A stretch of 64,000 nucleotides of DNA from contig NZ_JACVPI010000001.1 in the NCBI RefSeq assembly GCF_018881965.1, forward strand, positions 1,618,018-1,682,017, written 5' to 3'. The notes below the pieces were generated by a model. The model ran no database searches. It was given only the letters and a program-made list of their open reading frames with translations, and was not told the DNA's origin. The position numbers and the translations under genes are program-made. Of the stretch, positions 63,289 through 64,000 are shown one piece after another (within the stretch, counting starts at the first letter, position 1; every line of letters starts with the position of its first letter). The stretch comes from Polynucleobacter sp. JS-Polo-80-F4 (GTDB taxonomy: Bacteria > Pseudomonadota > Gammaproteobacteria > Burkholderiales > Burkholderiaceae).

Positions 63289-64000
63289 ATGCAAAACCGC
63301 TCTATCCGCATCTTCTTATCTTCGACCTTTAGGGATTACGGGGAAGAGCGTGATTTATTGGTACGTAAAGTCTTTCCTAATTTGCGGGCTAAGCTTAAAG
63401 ATCGCTTTGTCGAGTTGGTTGACGTTGATCTTCGCTGGGGCATTACAGTGCAGCAGGCAGAACGGGGTGAAGTGTTACCCATTTGTCTGGCGGAGATCGA
63501 CAGGGCCAGACCTTTCTTTGTAGGGATGTTAGGTGATCGCTATGGCTGGATCCCTCCCAAAGATGCGTATGCTCCTGACTTGGTCGAGCGCCAACCTTGG
63601 TTAGATAGTCACCGTGGTGGCAAAAGTGTTACCGAACTCGAGATGCTCCATGGAGTTCTTAATAATCCCAAGATGGCTGGCAGGGCGCTGTTTTACTTCA
63701 GATCATCAAGCTATGCCAAGCAAAAGGGTGGGGTTTATTTACCTGAGTCGCCAGCAGATCACGAGCGCCAACAAAAGCTCAAAGCACGCATTAGTAAACA
63801 CCGCTTCCCGGTAGTGCGCTATCAGAACCCAGAGGCCTTTGCCAAGCGCCTTGAAAAAGACCTCTGGAAACTATTGGATAAAGAGTTCCCTGCCAGCAGT
63901 GTTCCTGATGCCTATACCAGGGAAGGACTCAAGCATGAGTCATATGCTGCCCCCAGAAGAAGACTCTATCTTGGTGGCGAAAAATACCTCGCTGCACTTG
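63289..64000 (+). CDS. DUF4062-domain protein, N-terminal part (probable NACHT/STAND NTPase)
   Basis: The frame is open from ATG 63289 to the window end, giving 237 residues of a longer protein. It starts with the DUF4062 motif I-R-I-F-L-S-S-T-F-R-D-Y near 5-16, then D-L-R-W-G-I-T near 52-58 and G-D-R-Y-G-W near 82-87. DUF4062 domains are TIR-like and stand at the front of NACHT or other STAND ATPases with repeat sensor tails (TEP1-like). The downstream ATPase part is not in the window. Its presence strengthens the view that this island is a defence or cell-death locus. Confidence 0.8.
   Translation, partial: MQNRSIRIFLSSTFRDYGEERDLLVRKVFPNLRAKLKDRFVELVDVDLRWGITVQQAERGEVLPICLAEIDRARPFFVGMLGDRYGWIPPKDAYAPDLVERQPWLDSHRGGKSVTELEMLHGVLNNPKMAGRALFYFRSSSYAKQKGGVYLPESPADHERQQKLKARISKHRFPVVRYQNPEAFAKRLEKDLWKLLDKEFPASSVPDAYTREGLKHESYAAPRRRLYLGGEKYLAAL

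Noticed and set aside
1..64000. CRISPR arrays, tRNA/rRNA genes, insertion sequences and integrases
   Set aside because: I looked for spaced direct repeats, tRNA-like sequence and transposase or integrase proteins and found none that stood up.

Overview
The window looks like chromosomal DNA of a freshwater betaproteobacterium of the Burkholderiaceae, most like Polynucleobacter. This is inferred from the sox gene order, the moderate GC content and the housekeeping neighbours (gcdH, ETF-QO, scoAB, relA, selU, all of betaproteobacterial type). No rRNA, tRNA, CRISPR array, transposase or integrase was seen.

Region 1 (1-15.5 kb) is a thiosulfate/sulfur oxidation block. It opens with the tail of a rhodanese, a cysteine-bearing ArsR repressor of the SqrR/BigR type and a DUF2892 membrane protein. 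A molybdate importer (modB, modC) follows on the minus strand. It diverges from a second ArsR regulator that sits behind a perfect 10-bp inverted repeat and leads soxCD-YZ-AX-B. Downstream are a periplasmic DsrE-like protein, a SoxH-type metallohydrolase, a small cytochrome c, three YeeE/YedE-family transporters, a sulfurtransferase/phosphatase-like protein, a thioesterase and the tRNA 2-selenouridine synthase. SoxAX loads thiosulfate onto SoxYZ, SoxB removes sulfate, and the molybdenum enzyme SoxCD oxidises the remaining sulfane sulfur. The molybdate importer is therefore a fitting neighbour.

Region 2 (15.5-28.4 kb) is housekeeping: glutaryl-CoA dehydrogenase, a queuosine-precursor transporter, an ABC-F ATPase, a DUF1289/acyltransferase/glyoxalase trio, ETF-QO, a 3-oxoacid CoA-transferase, an unusual CDF transporter-alpha/beta hydrolase fusion, and RelA.

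Region 3 (28.4-64 kb) starts 14 bases after relA and is an accessory island of about 35 kb. Its core is a 12-gene, tightly packed plus-strand array (31.9-47.8 kb): two unknown proteins, an ATP-dependent DNA-ligase-like protein with nucleotidyltransferase motifs I, III, IV and V, a MoxR AAA+ ATPase, a DUF2201 metallopeptidase/VWA protein, a zinc-ribbon/membrane/OmpA protein, an unknown protein, two DUF4407 membrane proteins flanking a membrane-anchored caspase, a secreted papain-like protease and a GIY-YIG protein. Two giant leucine-rich-repeat proteins share a novel-looking repeated module. Two paralogous SLOG-like/membrane proteins, a pseudo-ATPase FtsH-like protease and two short unlisted genes lie around the second LRR gene. 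The island continues with small secreted proteins, a Sel1-repeat protein, a metzincin-like protease, a DUF350-like membrane protein and the start of a DUF4062 (NACHT-type) protein cut by the window end. Taken together this resembles a MoxR-VWA-centred biological-conflict or programmed-cell-death system. Its precise composition, with ligase, caspase, papain and GIY-YIG in one array, is the most interesting content of the window.
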